64,000 nt of DNA. Origin: Citrobacter sp. MGH106 (GTDB lineage: Bacteria > Pseudomonadota > Gammaproteobacteria > Enterobacterales > Enterobacteriaceae). Shown here one piece after another: positions 48,527 through 57,795 of this stretch; positions within the stretch are counted from its first letter, which is position 1, and every line of letters starts with the position of its first letter. The stretch lies in assembly GCF_001037495.1 (NCBI RefSeq), contig NZ_KQ089822.1, positions 1,240,001 to 1,304,000 on the forward strand, in the 5' to 3' direction. Both the position numbers and the translations under genes were made by a program. The notes beneath the pieces were generated by a model that saw only the letters and a program-made list of their open reading frames with translations, was not told where the DNA came from and ran no database searches.

Positions 48527-50083
48527 TCACCATTTTGGCATATCGGGTTTAGCCATCCAGCGTACGAAATTATCAAGAGTCAGCGGACGGCTGACCCAAT
48601 ATCCCTGAAAAAAATTAACCCCATGGGCGCGTAACCAACGGGCTTGCTCCAGGGTTTCCACCCCTTCAGCAACCGTCAGCATATTGAGGCGTCTCGAGAG
48701 AGTCAATACGGCATCCAGTACCGGGGATGTTACGGTTTCTGTACCAATAGCTTTGACGAAACCGCGATCGATTTTCAGGTAATCGACGGTGAAACGTTCC
48801 AGATAGATGAGTGCGCTATGGCCGGTGCCAAAATCATCAATGGCAATTTCGAACCCGGCGGAATGCAACCACTCAAATATTTGAGTCGCTCCATGCTGAT
48901 CAAGCATATCGCGTTCGGTAATTTCCAGGACTATTTGAAAATGCTGCGCAGGCATCGAGGATTTCAGTTGCTGAATATCGTCTTTAAAACTTTCGTCGTG
49001 CAGATGAGTCGGTGCAATATTGATCCCTAATTTGGCCCCAACAGGTAACACTTTTTGCAGCACAGGCGCATCCCGGGACACCAGTTCGAACAGGTGCTGG
49101 GTCAACGGCACAATCATCTGCTGTGATTCGGCATAGTGAATAAACGCATCGGGGGGAATTTCCCCTGCGGTAGGATCGCGCCAGCGCAATAATATTTCGA
49201 CACCTTTAACTTCCAGCGTCTGCATATCCATAACGGGCTGGTAGACCACATAAAACTGATTGTGCTTGATAGCTGCCAGGATCTCTTTACCCGGTCGTAA
49301 ACGGACTGAGTAAATGTAATAGCAGAGTAAAGCGGCAATGACCCCGCCCATGCAGCCCAACATTACGGCATACCATACGTCGTTGTATGTCCACTCATCG
49401 GTATACAACCGTATCTTTAGCGGCAGGTCACCTATTGCCACCTCACGTGAGGGGGTATCGGGGAGATCGGCAAGCGTCATTAATCGAGCAGAAAATGTCG
49501 AGATTGCGGTGTTGCCGATGAGCAGGGCAAAACCTTTAAAATCATCCTGCCGGGCAGTATAGAGAAGGTAAGGGGCCAGGTTGATATTCAGAGAAGCAAA
49601 TACGCCACTATTATCCAGTGATGGATGAGGGTACCAAATCATTATGGCTGGTTTGGTCGGCATCATCGGTGTACCAGACTGGATCTCCATATCGATTTTT
49701 TTACTGATATCCAGGCCGGGTATCAATGACTGAATAGGGGAGTCCATCGCTCCGGTTGCTGACGAGCAGAACGCGATGCCGTCTTTTACCAGCAAAAAAG
49801 CGCGAACATTCAGGCTAAAAGCCGCGCTGGAAGTGAGCTTAGATGAAACTTGCTGACAGCTTTTGGGGATCAGAGGCTGTAGTGCCTGGGCAGTAAAGCT
49901 AAGTTCTGCGAAGTATTTTTCCACATGATGCTGTATATCGGACGCCAGCGTATCGTACTTAACTTCTCGATTATGCCATGACATGAAAAATTGCAGAATG
50001 CTGACGAATAATGCAACGATTAACCCCGTTAAAACACAGGTGAGCAGGATTTTCCGACCGGAAGAAGAGGCGCGTTTGAACAT
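48527..50083 (-). CDS. pdeN: PdeN (Rtn), c-di-GMP phosphodiesterase with CSS redox sensor
   Basis: A 518-residue protein with two transmembrane segments enclosing a periplasmic CSS domain (motif FCSSATG) and a C-terminal EAL domain. The catalytic EAL-type signature appears as VEILLRWR, with DDFGTGHSAL and the end AEGVETLEQARWL. In the family a disulfide through the CSS motif restrains activity. Lower c-di-GMP favours motility and changes fimbrial expression. Confidence 0.95.
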   Translation of the reverse strand: MFKRASSSGRKILLTCVLTGLIVALFVSILQFFMSWHNREVKYDTLASDIQHHVEKYFAELSFTAQALQPLIPKSCQQVSSKLTSSAAFSLNVRAFLLVKDGIAFCSSATGAMDSPIQSLIPGLDISKKIDMEIQSGTPMMPTKPAIMIWYPHPSLDNSGVFASLNINLAPYLLYTARQDDFKGFALLIGNTAISTFSARLMTLADLPDTPSREVAIGDLPLKIRLYTDEWTYNDVWYAVMLGCMGGVIAALLCYYIYSVRLRPGKEILAAIKHNQFYVVYQPVMDMQTLEVKGVEILLRWRDPTAGEIPPDAFIHYAESQQMIVPLTQHLFELVSRDAPVLQKVLPVGAKLGINIAPTHLHDESFKDDIQQLKSSMPAQHFQIVLEITERDMLDQHGATQIFEWLHSAGFEIAIDDFGTGHSALIYLERFTVDYLKIDRGFVKAIGTETVTSPVLDAVLTLSRRLNMLTVAEGVETLEQARWLRAHGVNFFQGYWVSRPLTLDNFVRWMAKPDMPKW

Positions 50084-50195
50084 AGTTCCTGATGTTTACC
50101 CGAAGTAACCGCTTATTATTAAACCGCTTAATCTGTATGACTATAACCTGGAATGACTCACATAGTGAGATTTTTCTTAAGTGAAGGCGTAAAGC

Positions 50196-50223
50196 AAAAA
50201 GCACTGCCTAAGCAGTGCTTTTT
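50196..50223 (-). terminator. Terminator after mepS
   Basis: A 7-bp GC stem GCACTGC/GCAGTGC with loop CTAA, flanked by A5 and T5, which gives a proper U-run on the minus strand, 45 bases after the mepS stop. Confidence 0.9.
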
Positions 50224-50267
50224 AAAAGTCTCATCAGGATAGCCAAGGGATAGCTGCCAAACGAAAA

Positions 50268-50837
50268 TTAACTGCGGCTCAGGACCCGGCGAGCTTCGTT
50301 GTAGCGTTTTTTCCAGTAAGGCTCATTCATACTGGAGATAACAACGCCACTACTGGTCGAGGCGTGGACAAACTGATTGTTACCGATATAAATACCGACG
50401 TGACGGCCAGTGGAGCCAGCACGGAACAGAACCAGATCGCCTGTGCGCAGATTGGTGCGCGAAACGGATTTACCCGTTTCTTGTTGTTCGTAAGTTGAGC
50501 GAGGAAGCTCTAAACCAAATTGTTCACGGAATGTACGCTGTACAAAACTCGAACAATCGATGCCTTTTTTAGTGCTGCCGCCAAGGCGGTAACGCACACC
50601 TTTCCAGTCAGCATATTGATCCATGATTCGTGATTTAACATCGATATTACGGACCATATTTTCAAATTCATCCTGAGAGGCTTGCAGTGAAGAGTTATCT
50701 CCATTGCCCACAGCATGCGTCTCAGAATGCATATTCTTGGCGGTGTTCGTTGTGCTACATGCAGAAAGCAGAACCGCAACTGCTATCGCGGGTATACCCC
50801 GCAAGATATATCTCAAAATCGGTTGAGATTTGACCAT
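50268..50837 (-). CDS. mepS: MepS (Spr), murein DD-endopeptidase lipoprotein
   Basis: A 189-residue outer-membrane lipoprotein with lipobox LLSAC (C27) and an NlpC/P60 catalytic domain: Cys95 (GIDCSSF), His146 (GRHVGIY) and His158 (FVHAS). It cleaves D-Ala-mDAP cross-links to let the sacculus grow and is degraded by Prc-NlpI. Complete. Confidence 0.97.
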   Translation of the reverse strand: MVKSQPILRYILRGIPAIAVAVLLSACSTTNTAKNMHSETHAVGNGDNSSLQASQDEFENMVRNIDVKSRIMDQYADWKGVRYRLGGSTKKGIDCSSFVQRTFREQFGLELPRSTYEQQETGKSVSRTNLRTGDLVLFRAGSTGRHVGIYIGNNQFVHASTSSGVVISSMNEPYWKKRYNEARRVLSRS

Positions 50838-51250
50838 TTTGTTTGTTTTCCCTTGAAGTCCTTAACGATAAATATCGTTATAAAAAATGCCAAACGTGAC
50901 GAGACTAATTACCCACGCACGATGAGACAATTCTTTAAGGTCAAATCTGTGGCAGAACGCACAAATTTATTCATAAAGAGAATAATTATCCCGCGAGGCA
51001 AAACGAGTTCGAGATTACCCGATCGCTACGGTCATTGCGAGTCATTTTATGTGATTTTTTATAAGAAAAAGTGATACAGAAAGTGAATAAACGGCATTGG
51101 TCAAAATAAGAACAATCAGGGTGGGAAACATGCAATCCATTCATTTTCAACAGGAATAAGATGACAGGAGAATGACAGTTAAAATGATGAATTATTGTTC
51201 AACATCATCAGGGAATCAGAAGTATCCCTGATGATGTTAATTACTTTGCG
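50838..51250. other. mepS-lpxT intergenic region
   Basis: A 413-bp AT-rich spacer. The right end holds a perfect 14-bp stem-loop at 51201-51238 just after the lpxT stop. The rest contains the mepS promoter and leader. A 9-codon frame near 51130 after GGGTGGGA is too short to call. I see no other gene. Confidence 0.5.
51201..51238 (-). terminator. Perfect stem-loop downstream of lpxT
   Basis: AACATCATCAGGGA and TCCCTGATGATGTT form a 14-bp perfect inverted repeat around a 10-base loop. It lies 12 bases past the lpxT stop but has no U-run, so it may stabilise the mRNA end rather than terminate. Confidence 0.6.
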
Positions 51251-51964
51251 TTATTTGTTTAAAAAATGTTTGTTTTTACCCGGAAGATAATTAGCAAAAA
51301 GAGTCACCATCCGGTCGCTTAATGGCGTCATTAGACACCAGGGCAGTCCAATCAATACTACCGTCATTGAACCGACCACGATATCAGTGAGCCAGTGAGC
51401 GCCGATCATTACACGCGGAAATGCAAAAACCACAGCGATAATAAGGCCGATTAATCCTGCGACTTTTCCGAAATAACGCAGCATAAATGCGGAAAAAATA
51501 AGCAGCATCATACCGTGATCGCCAGGGAAACTGTCTCTTGACGCATCTTTGGTTGGAATATGCAGCAGTTCACTGACGCGATTAATATTATCCAGCATCA
51601 GGGTGGGGCTGGCGCGTTTAACCGGAATAAGCGCCTGGCCCAACTGGTTTAATACCACCGCAGTGAGCAGCATCACCAGGCCAATAGCGACAATACGCCG
51701 GCGCCCGGTTGGTGTTTCTTTTAACCAGAAACTCAGCATTAGTGCGCCCATCGCCAACAATGAGCAGCCGTCAAATGCCCGATTGTTGGTGATTGCAACA
51801 ATCCACAGGAAGAGCGGGCTTTCAACCAGTTTCTGATTAAAGAAGTGGAAGACGCCATAATCAATAGAAAACCAGAAACCATGCCCGGTCGGAATGTACC
51901 ATGACAGAAACAGCGCCAGGCCAGCGATGTTGAGCATAAGGATAAGAGGGTATCGAGTTTTCAT
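51251..51964 (-). CDS. lpxT: LpxT, undecaprenyl-diphosphate:lipid A phosphotransferase
   Basis: A 237-residue PAP2-family inner-membrane protein with the lipid phosphatase motifs KRASPT, SFPGDHGMM and GAHWLTDIVVG. It transfers phosphate from undecaprenyl diphosphate to lipid A, giving the 1-diphosphate form. It has about six membrane segments and is the same length as E. coli YeiU. Confidence 0.95.
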   Translation of the reverse strand: MKTRYPLILMLNIAGLALFLSWYIPTGHGFWFSIDYGVFHFFNQKLVESPLFLWIVAITNNRAFDGCSLLAMGALMLSFWLKETPTGRRRIVAIGLVMLLTAVVLNQLGQALIPVKRASPTLMLDNINRVSELLHIPTKDASRDSFPGDHGMMLLIFSAFMLRYFGKVAGLIGLIIAVVFAFPRVMIGAHWLTDIVVGSMTVVLIGLPWCLMTPLSDRMVTLFANYLPGKNKHFLNK

Positions 51965-51997
51965 CGTCGTTTTCCATTGCTAAAAACGCAGGCAACC

Positions 51998-52984
51998 TTA
52001 CGCGCAACCGTCTAAACGAAGCCTCAACAATGCGCTCTGTAACGCATTCCAGTCGGTCTCAGTGTCTGAGATGAGTTCAATACGGCTGTCCGGCGGTGCG
52101 ACATTTTGTGTCTCAATATGCCAGTCGTCGCCCTGACGATTAATCCGCACCAGTCCTTCTTTAATACGCATAACGCCCTTTACGCGCCCGACCGGGGCAA
52201 GACGTGACCATTCCAGCAGGCCGATGGTATCGAACACGGTATCAGCATCAAAAATCCAGCCGCAGGCCTGATGACCCTGCCCACTGTTCAGGCTACGACG
52301 CCAGCGTTGTTGTGCAGGCAGACTCAGCGCCGCCAACCCCTTTTTGTCAGCATGTTGGTGGGTGTGCGCTGCGCTGGAGGGAAGTTCAGCCAGATTCAGT
52401 CGCGGTAAATCCAGTAACTGCCCGTCAATTTTTCCGTGCTCGGTATGAATCAACTGGCGATTTCCGCCGTAATGCTGCCACCAGGTTTGCAGGGCATTCT
52501 TGCTTTCCGTTGTGGCGCGATCTGATTTGTTGGCGACAATGACATCTGCGGCGGCTAGCTGATCGCGGAAGTTATCATTAGCGACGCTTTTTTCGTCCAG
52601 TAACAGGCGTGGGTCAAGGATGCAGAGCGTGGCGCGCAGATCGATCCATGGTTCGTAAACCGGAGCGGTGAGTAAGTCCAGAATCTGTTTTGGGTGCCCA
52701 AGACCGGTAGGTTCGATCAGCAGCCGGTCAGGTTTTCCCTGGCGCAACAGCGTATTGAGACCAACCTGCATCGGTAAACCGTTAACGCAGCACATGCAGC
52801 CACCGGGGATCTCCTTTAGCAGCGCTCCGCTGTCAGCCAACAAAGCACCGTCAATGCCGACTTCACCAAATTCATTGACCAGCACGGCCCACTTCTCTGC
52901 GGGATCTTTGTTCGCCAGTAAATGAAGAATCGAGGTGGTTTTGCCACTGCCGAGAAAACCGGTAATGAGGTTGGTTTTAGTCAC
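51998..52984 (-). CDS. yeiR: YeiR, COG0523-family zinc-binding GTPase
   Basis: A 328-residue protein starting at a GTG (VTKTNLITGFL) with GGAG 7 bases upstream, as in E. coli. It has Walker A GFLGSGKTT, the metal-binding GGCMCC, the GTPase NKSD and a His-rich linker (AAHTHQHADKK). This family consists of metallochaperones or metal-trafficking GTPases; YeiR binds zinc. Confidence 0.94.
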   Translation of the reverse strand: MTKTNLITGFLGSGKTTSILHLLANKDPAEKWAVLVNEFGEVGIDGALLADSGALLKEIPGGCMCCVNGLPMQVGLNTLLRQGKPDRLLIEPTGLGHPKQILDLLTAPVYEPWIDLRATLCILDPRLLLDEKSVANDNFRDQLAAADVIVANKSDRATTESKNALQTWWQHYGGNRQLIHTEHGKIDGQLLDLPRLNLAELPSSAAHTHQHADKKGLAALSLPAQQRWRRSLNSGQGHQACGWIFDADTVFDTIGLLEWSRLAPVGRVKGVMRIKEGLVRINRQGDDWHIETQNVAPPDSRIELISDTETDWNALQSALLRLRLDGCA

Positions 52985-53062
52985 GTTTGCTCCAGAATTA
53001 TAAAATGCCGTGATAGCGTTCAATAATCCTGGCGAAAAAAAATGAAAAAGAGAAGGGGAGAG

Positions 53063-53085
53063 AGGACGAAGGAATGCTTCGTCCT
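53063..53085. other. Short stem-loop before the 145-bp repeat
   Basis: AGGACGAAG and CTTCGTCCT form a 9-bp perfect stem around GAATG. It lacks a U-run on the minus strand and has only GTTTG on the plus strand. It may be part of the yeiR 5' region or of the adjacent repeat insertion. Confidence 0.4.
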
Positions 53086-53090
53086 GTTTG

Positions 53091-53235
53091 GAGCCTATCC
53101 CATTAGGCTATTTTATTTGTCATTTTGTATCCTGGCAGTGCCCATAATCCTCACGTACTGCATGCACGCTTCGGTTGTTCCGCGCTGTTCGTATCCAAAC
53201 TGACTGCAACAATCTACGCCTAATGGGATAGGCTC
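53091..53235. repeat. 145-bp MITE-like repeat with perfect 18-bp terminal inverted repeats
   Basis: The ends GAGCCTATCCCATTAGGC (53091-53108) and GCCTAATGGGATAGGCTC (53218-53235) are exact inverse complements. The interior has no open frame of note and includes CTCACGTACTGCATGCACGC. I recall similar ends in intergenic repeats of E. coli and relatives but cannot name the family with certainty. It lies between yeiR and the end of yeiQ. Confidence 0.75.
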
Positions 53236-53251
53236 TTAATGGCAGAGATCG

Positions 53252-54718
53252 TTAATTTTTTAACGTATCAATTACTGCCTGGTGCGCACCGTGCTGGGCA
53301 ATACGTTGCCATGCCTGCTCAATGGCGCTGACAAATTGCGAATTTTGCACCAGATCGGTGGCAAAAATTTCGTGCAAGGAAAGTAATGCGGTGACACGTT
53401 CTGATTCCGTACTGCGCTCGACAATTGTGCGGATTTTTTCACTCATCGGGTCGCGTATATCTATGGCTGAGCCTGCATCGTCCACCCCACTAACGTAACG
53501 CATCCAGCCCGCAATACCGAGTGCCAGCAAGGGCCATTCGCTTTGGCGCGCTAAATGTACGCGGATGCTTTCCAGCATGCGCTGCGGTAATTTCTGGCTC
53601 CCGTCCATCGCGATTTGCCAGGTTTTGTGCTTTAGCGCCGGGTTGGCAAAGCGTTCCAGCAGGCTGGTGGCGTACAGGTCTAAATCAACGTCGGTGATTT
53701 GCAGCGTGGGGGCCTGTTCATTGAGCATCAGGCAGTAAGCGGCTTTACGAAACGCACTGTCTTGCATACAGTCGCTGATGTGTTGAAATCCGGCCAGATA
53801 ACCGAGATAGGCCAGAAACGAATGGCTGCCGTTGAGCATTCGCAGTTTCATTTGTTCCCACGGCAGAACGTCATCGACCATCTGTACGCCCGCGCGCTCC
53901 CACTGGGGGCGACCAGAGACAAAGTTATCTTCGACGACCCACTGGATAAAAGGCTCGCAGCTGATTGCGCAAGGGTCGGCAACGCCCAATTCATGGGCAA
54001 TTTCATCCAGTGACTCTTCGGTCGCGGCCGGGACAATGCGGTCTACCATGGTGCCAGGAAAACTGACATGCTCTTGTATCCACAGCGCCAGTTCAGGCGA
54101 TCGCTTTTCTGCCATTCCCAGTACGGCATTTTTTACCACATGGCCATTGTCCGGGATGTTATCGCAGGAGAGTACGGTAAAAGGAGGCACTCCTCGTTCG
54201 CGTCGGCGGTGCAGGGCTTCAACAATGATACCTGGTGCTGAGTGCGGTTCATCCGGCGTCTGTAAATCGTGAACAATGCGCGGGTTGGAGATATCAAGCG
54301 TCCCTGTCGCCGGGTCAATACAGTAACCTTTTTCGGTGATGGTTAAGGAAACAATAGCCACCTGTGGCTCGCAGAATTTTTCAATAATGGCTGCCAGTGA
54401 ATCCAGCTTAGCGTTCAGACACTCTTTGACGGCGCCAATAACAATTGACTGATTGCCATGCGCGCCTTTTTCTAACACGGTATATAAATGATCCTGCTCA
54501 CGAAGTTGACTCATCAGTCGATCGCCACTGAACAGACTGATCTCACAAATTCCCCAATCGCCACCCTGTGCATTCAGTACCCGATCGGTCAATAAGGCCT
54601 GATGAGCACGGTGAAATGCCCCGAAACCAAAATGTACGATCCGCGTTTTTAATTGTTGTCGATCGTACTGAGGCATCAGTACATTTTCCGGGAGTTGGGC
54701 GGAGGCAATAGTTTTCAT
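53252..54718 (-). CDS. yeiQ: YeiQ, mannitol dehydrogenase/fructuronate reductase-family oxidoreductase
   Basis: A 488-residue NAD-dependent polyol dehydrogenase of the long-chain mannitol dehydrogenase family. The start is at MKTIASAQLP (54718), the E. coli-like position; 7 more in-frame codons upstream are unneeded. NAD-binding IVHFGFGAFHRAHQ and the catalytic region KLRMLNGSHSFLAYLG with the essential Lys are present. Related UxuB reduces fructuronate to mannonate. It is divergent from uxuA, so a uronate role fits. Confidence 0.9.
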   Translation of the reverse strand: MKTIASAQLPENVLMPQYDRQQLKTRIVHFGFGAFHRAHQALLTDRVLNAQGGDWGICEISLFSGDRLMSQLREQDHLYTVLEKGAHGNQSIVIGAVKECLNAKLDSLAAIIEKFCEPQVAIVSLTITEKGYCIDPATGTLDISNPRIVHDLQTPDEPHSAPGIIVEALHRRRERGVPPFTVLSCDNIPDNGHVVKNAVLGMAEKRSPELALWIQEHVSFPGTMVDRIVPAATEESLDEIAHELGVADPCAISCEPFIQWVVEDNFVSGRPQWERAGVQMVDDVLPWEQMKLRMLNGSHSFLAYLGYLAGFQHISDCMQDSAFRKAAYCLMLNEQAPTLQITDVDLDLYATSLLERFANPALKHKTWQIAMDGSQKLPQRMLESIRVHLARQSEWPLLALGIAGWMRYVSGVDDAGSAIDIRDPMSEKIRTIVERSTESERVTALLSLHEIFATDLVQNSQFVSAIEQAWQRIAQHGAHQAVIDTLKN

Positions 54719-54779
54719 TAAATACACCTGATTAACCATTAATTAACAATGCCAGTATAAAGTTATATGACAGCAAATT

Positions 54780-54798
54780 AAATTGGTGTGCCTTATTT
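54780..54798. promoter_or_regulatory. Possible UxuR/ExuR operator, distal
   Basis: AAATTGGTGTGCCTTATTT agrees with the left half and centre of the ExuR/UxuR consensus as I recall it (AAATTGGTATACCAATTT), but the right half is poor. It lies between the divergent yeiQ and uxuA genes. Confidence 0.4.
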
Positions 54799-54808
54799 AT
54801 CCGGGGAA

Positions 54809-54824
54809 TGTGAGCTTGATCAAT
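54809..54824. promoter_or_regulatory. CRP-like site in the yeiQ-uxuA spacer
   Basis: TGTGAGCTTGATCAAT has a perfect left half (TGTGA) and a partial right half (TCAAT for TCACA) at the standard 6-bp spacing. Catabolite activation would suit uronate genes. Confidence 0.45.
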
Positions 54825-54889
54825 CAATCATCGGCGTTCTGTTGATCATTCAACGGATGCCTGTATGGTAGTCGTCATTCGCGCAACTT

Positions 54890-54907
54890 AATTTGGTATA
54901 ACAACTT
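54890..54907. promoter_or_regulatory. Probable UxuR/ExuR operator next to uxuA
   Basis: AATTTGGTATAACAACTT is close to the palindromic UxuR/ExuR consensus with the central GGTATA intact. It ends 13 bases before the uxuA start codon, where a repressor would block transcription or early elongation. Confidence 0.6.
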
Positions 54908-54920
54908 ATGAGGTGAACCA

Positions 54921-56111
54921 ATGGAACAAACCTGGCGTTGGTACGGACCTAACGATCCGGTATCGCTTGATGATGTGCGTCAGGCTGGCGCAACTGGTGT
55001 TGTGACCGCCTTGCACCATATTCCCAACGGTGAAGTGTGGCCCGTCGAAGAGATTCAAAAACGCCAGGCCATTCTGGCTGAAAAGGGGCTGACCTGGTCG
55101 GTGGTGGAAAGTATTCCGGTTCACGAAGATATCAAAACGCTCTCCGGGCAATATCAAACGTGGATTGCGAATTATCAGCAAAGTATCCGTAATCTGGCGA
55201 CCTGCGGCATTGATACCGTGTGTTATAACTTCATGCCGATTCTCGACTGGACGCGTACTGACCTTGAATATCAGTTGCCGGACGGCTCTAAAGCGTTGCG
55301 TTTTGATCAGATAGCGTTTGCAGCCTTTGAGTTGCACATCCTGCAACGTCCAGGTGCTGAGGCGGATTACACCGTGGAAGAGCAGCGCCAGGCCCGGGAC
55401 TATTTCAATTCCATGAGCGCCGCTGATATTGAAAAGCTGACCCGCAATATTATCGCTGGTCTGCCAGGTGCTGAAGAAGGTTATACCCTGGATCAATTCC
55501 GCGCGCGTCTGGCGGAATACGACGGCATCAGCAAAGATGATCTGCGTAATAATATGGCTGTTTTTCTGCGTGCGATCGTACCGGTAGCAGAAGAAGTTGG
55601 CGTGCGCCTGGCCGTACATCCTGACGATCCGCCACGCCCGATCCTCGGCCTGCCGCGTATCGTTTCTACGATTGAAGATATGCAGTGGCTGAAAGAAACG
55701 GTAGACAGCATCTATAACGGTTTCACCATGTGTACCGGATCATACGGTGTGCGTGCGGATAACGATCTGGTGAAAATGATTGAAACCTTTGGCGATCGTA
55801 TCCACTTTACGCATTTGCGCTCAACCTGCCGTGAAGAAAACCCGAAAACTTTCCACGAAGGCGCACACTTACAAGGTGATGTGGATATGGTATCGGTAGT
55901 GGCTGCCATTCTGACCGAAGAACAGCGTCGTAAGAAGGCGGGCGATCTGCGTCCAATCCCGATGCGTCCGGATCATGGACACCAGATGCTTGACGATCTG
56001 CACAAAAAAACCAACCCAGGCTACTCTGCTATTGGTCGTCTGAAAGGGCTGGCTGAAGTTCGTGGTGTTGAACTGGCACTGAAACAAACACAGTTCCGCG
56101 ATCTGTTGTAA
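54921..56111 (+). CDS. uxuA: Mannonate dehydratase
   Basis: A 396-residue enzyme starting [16 protein letters not shown] after GAGGTG. It dehydrates D-mannonate to 2-keto-3-deoxygluconate in glucuronate breakdown. Typical blocks are [48 protein letters not shown] and [13 protein letters not shown] with the metal-binding His and Cys. In E. coli uxuA lies with uxuB elsewhere; here it is divergent from yeiQ. Confidence 0.95.
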   Translation: MEQTWRWYGPNDPVSLDDVRQAGATGVVTALHHIPNGEVWPVEEIQKRQAILAEKGLTWSVVESIPVHEDIKTLSGQYQTWIANYQQSIRNLATCGIDTVCYNFMPILDWTRTDLEYQLPDGSKALRFDQIAFAAFELHILQRPGAEADYTVEEQRQARDYFNSMSAADIEKLTRNIIAGLPGAEEGYTLDQFRARLAEYDGISKDDLRNNMAVFLRAIVPVAEEVGVRLAVHPDDPPRPILGLPRIVSTIEDMQWLKETVDSIYNGFTMCTGSYGVRADNDLVKMIETFGDRIHFTHLRSTCREENPKTFHEGAHLQGDVDMVSVVAAILTEEQRRKKAGDLRPIPMRPDHGHQMLDDLHKKTNPGYSAIGRLKGLAEVRGVELALKQTQFRDLL

Positions 56112-56118
56112 TGTCGCT

Positions 56119-56151
56119 AACAGGGATTGAGCGTCAGGCTCGATCCCTGTT
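56119..56151. terminator. Stem-loop between convergent uxuA and the MocR-type gene
   Basis: AACAGGGATTGAGC and GCTCGATCCCTGTT form a 14-bp stem with one G-U pair around GTCAG. It lies 7 bases after the uxuA stop and reaches the end of the MocR gene, so it can serve both directions, though the U-run is short. Confidence 0.75.
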
Positions 56152-56153
56152 CA

Positions 56154-57629
56154 TCACCAGGGCTGCAATAATGCCTGCTCCAGCACCGTCAGTACCTTGT
56201 TTATCTGTTGTATTTGCAACCCACCAAAACCGAAAAACATGACAGCGTCGCTGTTCTCTTTACGCCAGGCATCTTCCGAACCATTTTCAATGTTCTCCAG
56301 CGTATCAAAACGGATACCTGCCTGCAGACAGCGCGCTTGCAGTTTTGCGATAACCTCGGGTGATCTGGCTATGCGCAAAGAGAGGTGCAGGCCTGCCGTC
56401 GCACCATCGATTTTCCCTTCAGGAAACAAAACTGAAAGGCCGTCACGCAATAGGGTAAGACGTGCTGCATAGCTGCAGGCAAGTTTGCCAAGATGGGTAT
56501 AAAACACCTGATTTTGCATGAGCTCAGCTAAAAACTGCTGCAATAACCACTGGCTGCCGTTGTTATTTAGCGCTTTCATATTCTGTACAGCCGGTAGAAG
56601 CTCATCAGGACAAACGAGATAGCCGAGACGCACCCCCGGCCCCAGCGTTTTTGAGAATGTCCCCATATAGATAACCCGATCGTGATAGTCCATGGCTTTC
56701 AGTGCCGGAAGAGGATTCTCTCCGTAGGTAAAAACGGCATCATAGTCATCTTCAATGATGTAGGCTCCAACGCGCTGTGCCCAGGTCAGTAATGACTTTC
56801 GTCGTTCTAACGACAGAACATTTCCCATCGGGTATTGATGAGCTGGTGTCACATAACAAAGCTGGGTTTCAACTTCGGGTAAATTATCAGTGCGTAGGCC
56901 ATGGCTATCGACTGCAACAGGGGTAATATCCGCGCCGTAATAATTAAACAGGTACCATGCGCCAGAATAACAAGGGGATTCGGTCACAACATGACACTTT
57001 TTTTTCTGTGATACAGCATGATGAATAATAAATATTTGGCTAAGCAGAGACAATCCTTCCTGAATCCCATTGGTAATAATGATGTTCTCTGCACGAGTAT
57101 TAATACCTCGGGATAAATTAAGGTATCTGACCATTTGATCACGTAATGGAAATAATCCATTTGGTGAATGATAACGAGTAAGCAATTGTTCCTTAAGTAC
57201 ACTGGGAGCATTATTCCATTTTCGCCAACTTGCCCAGGGAAAGGCATTGGGATCGGGAACGCCCATCCGGCAATAGAACTCTCTGCCCATCTCACCGTAG
57301 ACATCGGTGGAAGCCCCCGCAGGCTTGGGCTTTACTGGCGGAGAGCCTTCTGCAGAGGTCACGTGTGTTGGGGGGCTACGCACAGGAGCCGTAAAGATCA
57401 CTTCATAACCAATACCCTGCCGGCTCTTAATAAAGCCCGCCGTCATGAGCTTTTCATACGCCATAACTATCGTAATCTTGGCAACATTTAACGTCTGGGC
57501 TTGCTCACGGATAGAGGGCAGTTTGTCACCGCAAAGCAAATCTCCCTGCTGAATAGCCTGGAAATAAAATTGAAAGATCTGCAATTGCAGTGGAGTACGG
57601 CTTTCTCTGTTGAGAGACAGTGTCAGCAT
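56154..57629 (-). CDS. MocR-type GntR/aminotransferase regulator
   Basis: A 491-residue protein. It has an N-terminal GntR winged helix (residues about 8-75, GDKLPSIREQAQTLNVAKITIVMAYEKL) joined by a Pro/Ser-rich linker to a fold-type I aminotransferase domain. The PLP-binding elements EDDYDAVFTYGENP and GTFSKTLGPGVRLGY (Schiff-base Lys) are intact, so PLP probably binds. AAGGAA lies 6 bases before the start. MocR proteins often control the divergent neighbour, here torCAD. The effector is unknown. Confidence 0.85.
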   Translation of the reverse strand: MLTLSLNRESRTPLQLQIFQFYFQAIQQGDLLCGDKLPSIREQAQTLNVAKITIVMAYEKLMTAGFIKSRQGIGYEVIFTAPVRSPPTHVTSAEGSPPVKPKPAGASTDVYGEMGREFYCRMGVPDPNAFPWASWRKWNNAPSVLKEQLLTRYHSPNGLFPLRDQMVRYLNLSRGINTRAENIIITNGIQEGLSLLSQIFIIHHAVSQKKKCHVVTESPCYSGAWYLFNYYGADITPVAVDSHGLRTDNLPEVETQLCYVTPAHQYPMGNVLSLERRKSLLTWAQRVGAYIIEDDYDAVFTYGENPLPALKAMDYHDRVIYMGTFSKTLGPGVRLGYLVCPDELLPAVQNMKALNNNGSQWLLQQFLAELMQNQVFYTHLGKLACSYAARLTLLRDGLSVLFPEGKIDGATAGLHLSLRIARSPEVIAKLQARCLQAGIRFDTLENIENGSEDAWRKENSDAVMFFGFGGLQIQQINKVLTVLEQALLQPW

Positions 57630-57744
57630 GAGAAATTCCTTATTAAAACATTATTGGCATATTACGACTTTCGGCTTTCCACTATTTTGACGCGCCTCAT
57701 AGAGTCGGTGCTGTTCCTACGCCCCACCTTCAGTGTCTCTATTT

Positions 57745-57758
57745 TTGATTTTTATTAT
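57745..57758. promoter_or_regulatory. Candidate FNR site upstream of torC
   Basis: TTGATTTTTATTAT has a perfect left FNR half and a weak right half, 38 bases before the torC start. In an AT-rich spacer this could be chance. Confidence 0.3.
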
Positions 57759-57795
57759 CCCTTAGCGTGTCGCTATTAAAATAATGGAGGCAAGT

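Noticed and set aside
50715..51074. A 119-codon plus-strand frame over mepS and its upstream region
   Set aside because: It is antisense to mepS for part of its length, has no ribosome site and no recognisable protein features.
51130..51159. A 9-codon frame after GGGTGGGA between mepS and lpxT
   Set aside because: It is too short, and nothing supports translation beyond a chance purine run.
57713..57722. TorR box upstream of torC
   Set aside because: CTGTTCCTAC matches CTGTTCATAT only partly and occurs once, whereas TorR normally uses several boxes.
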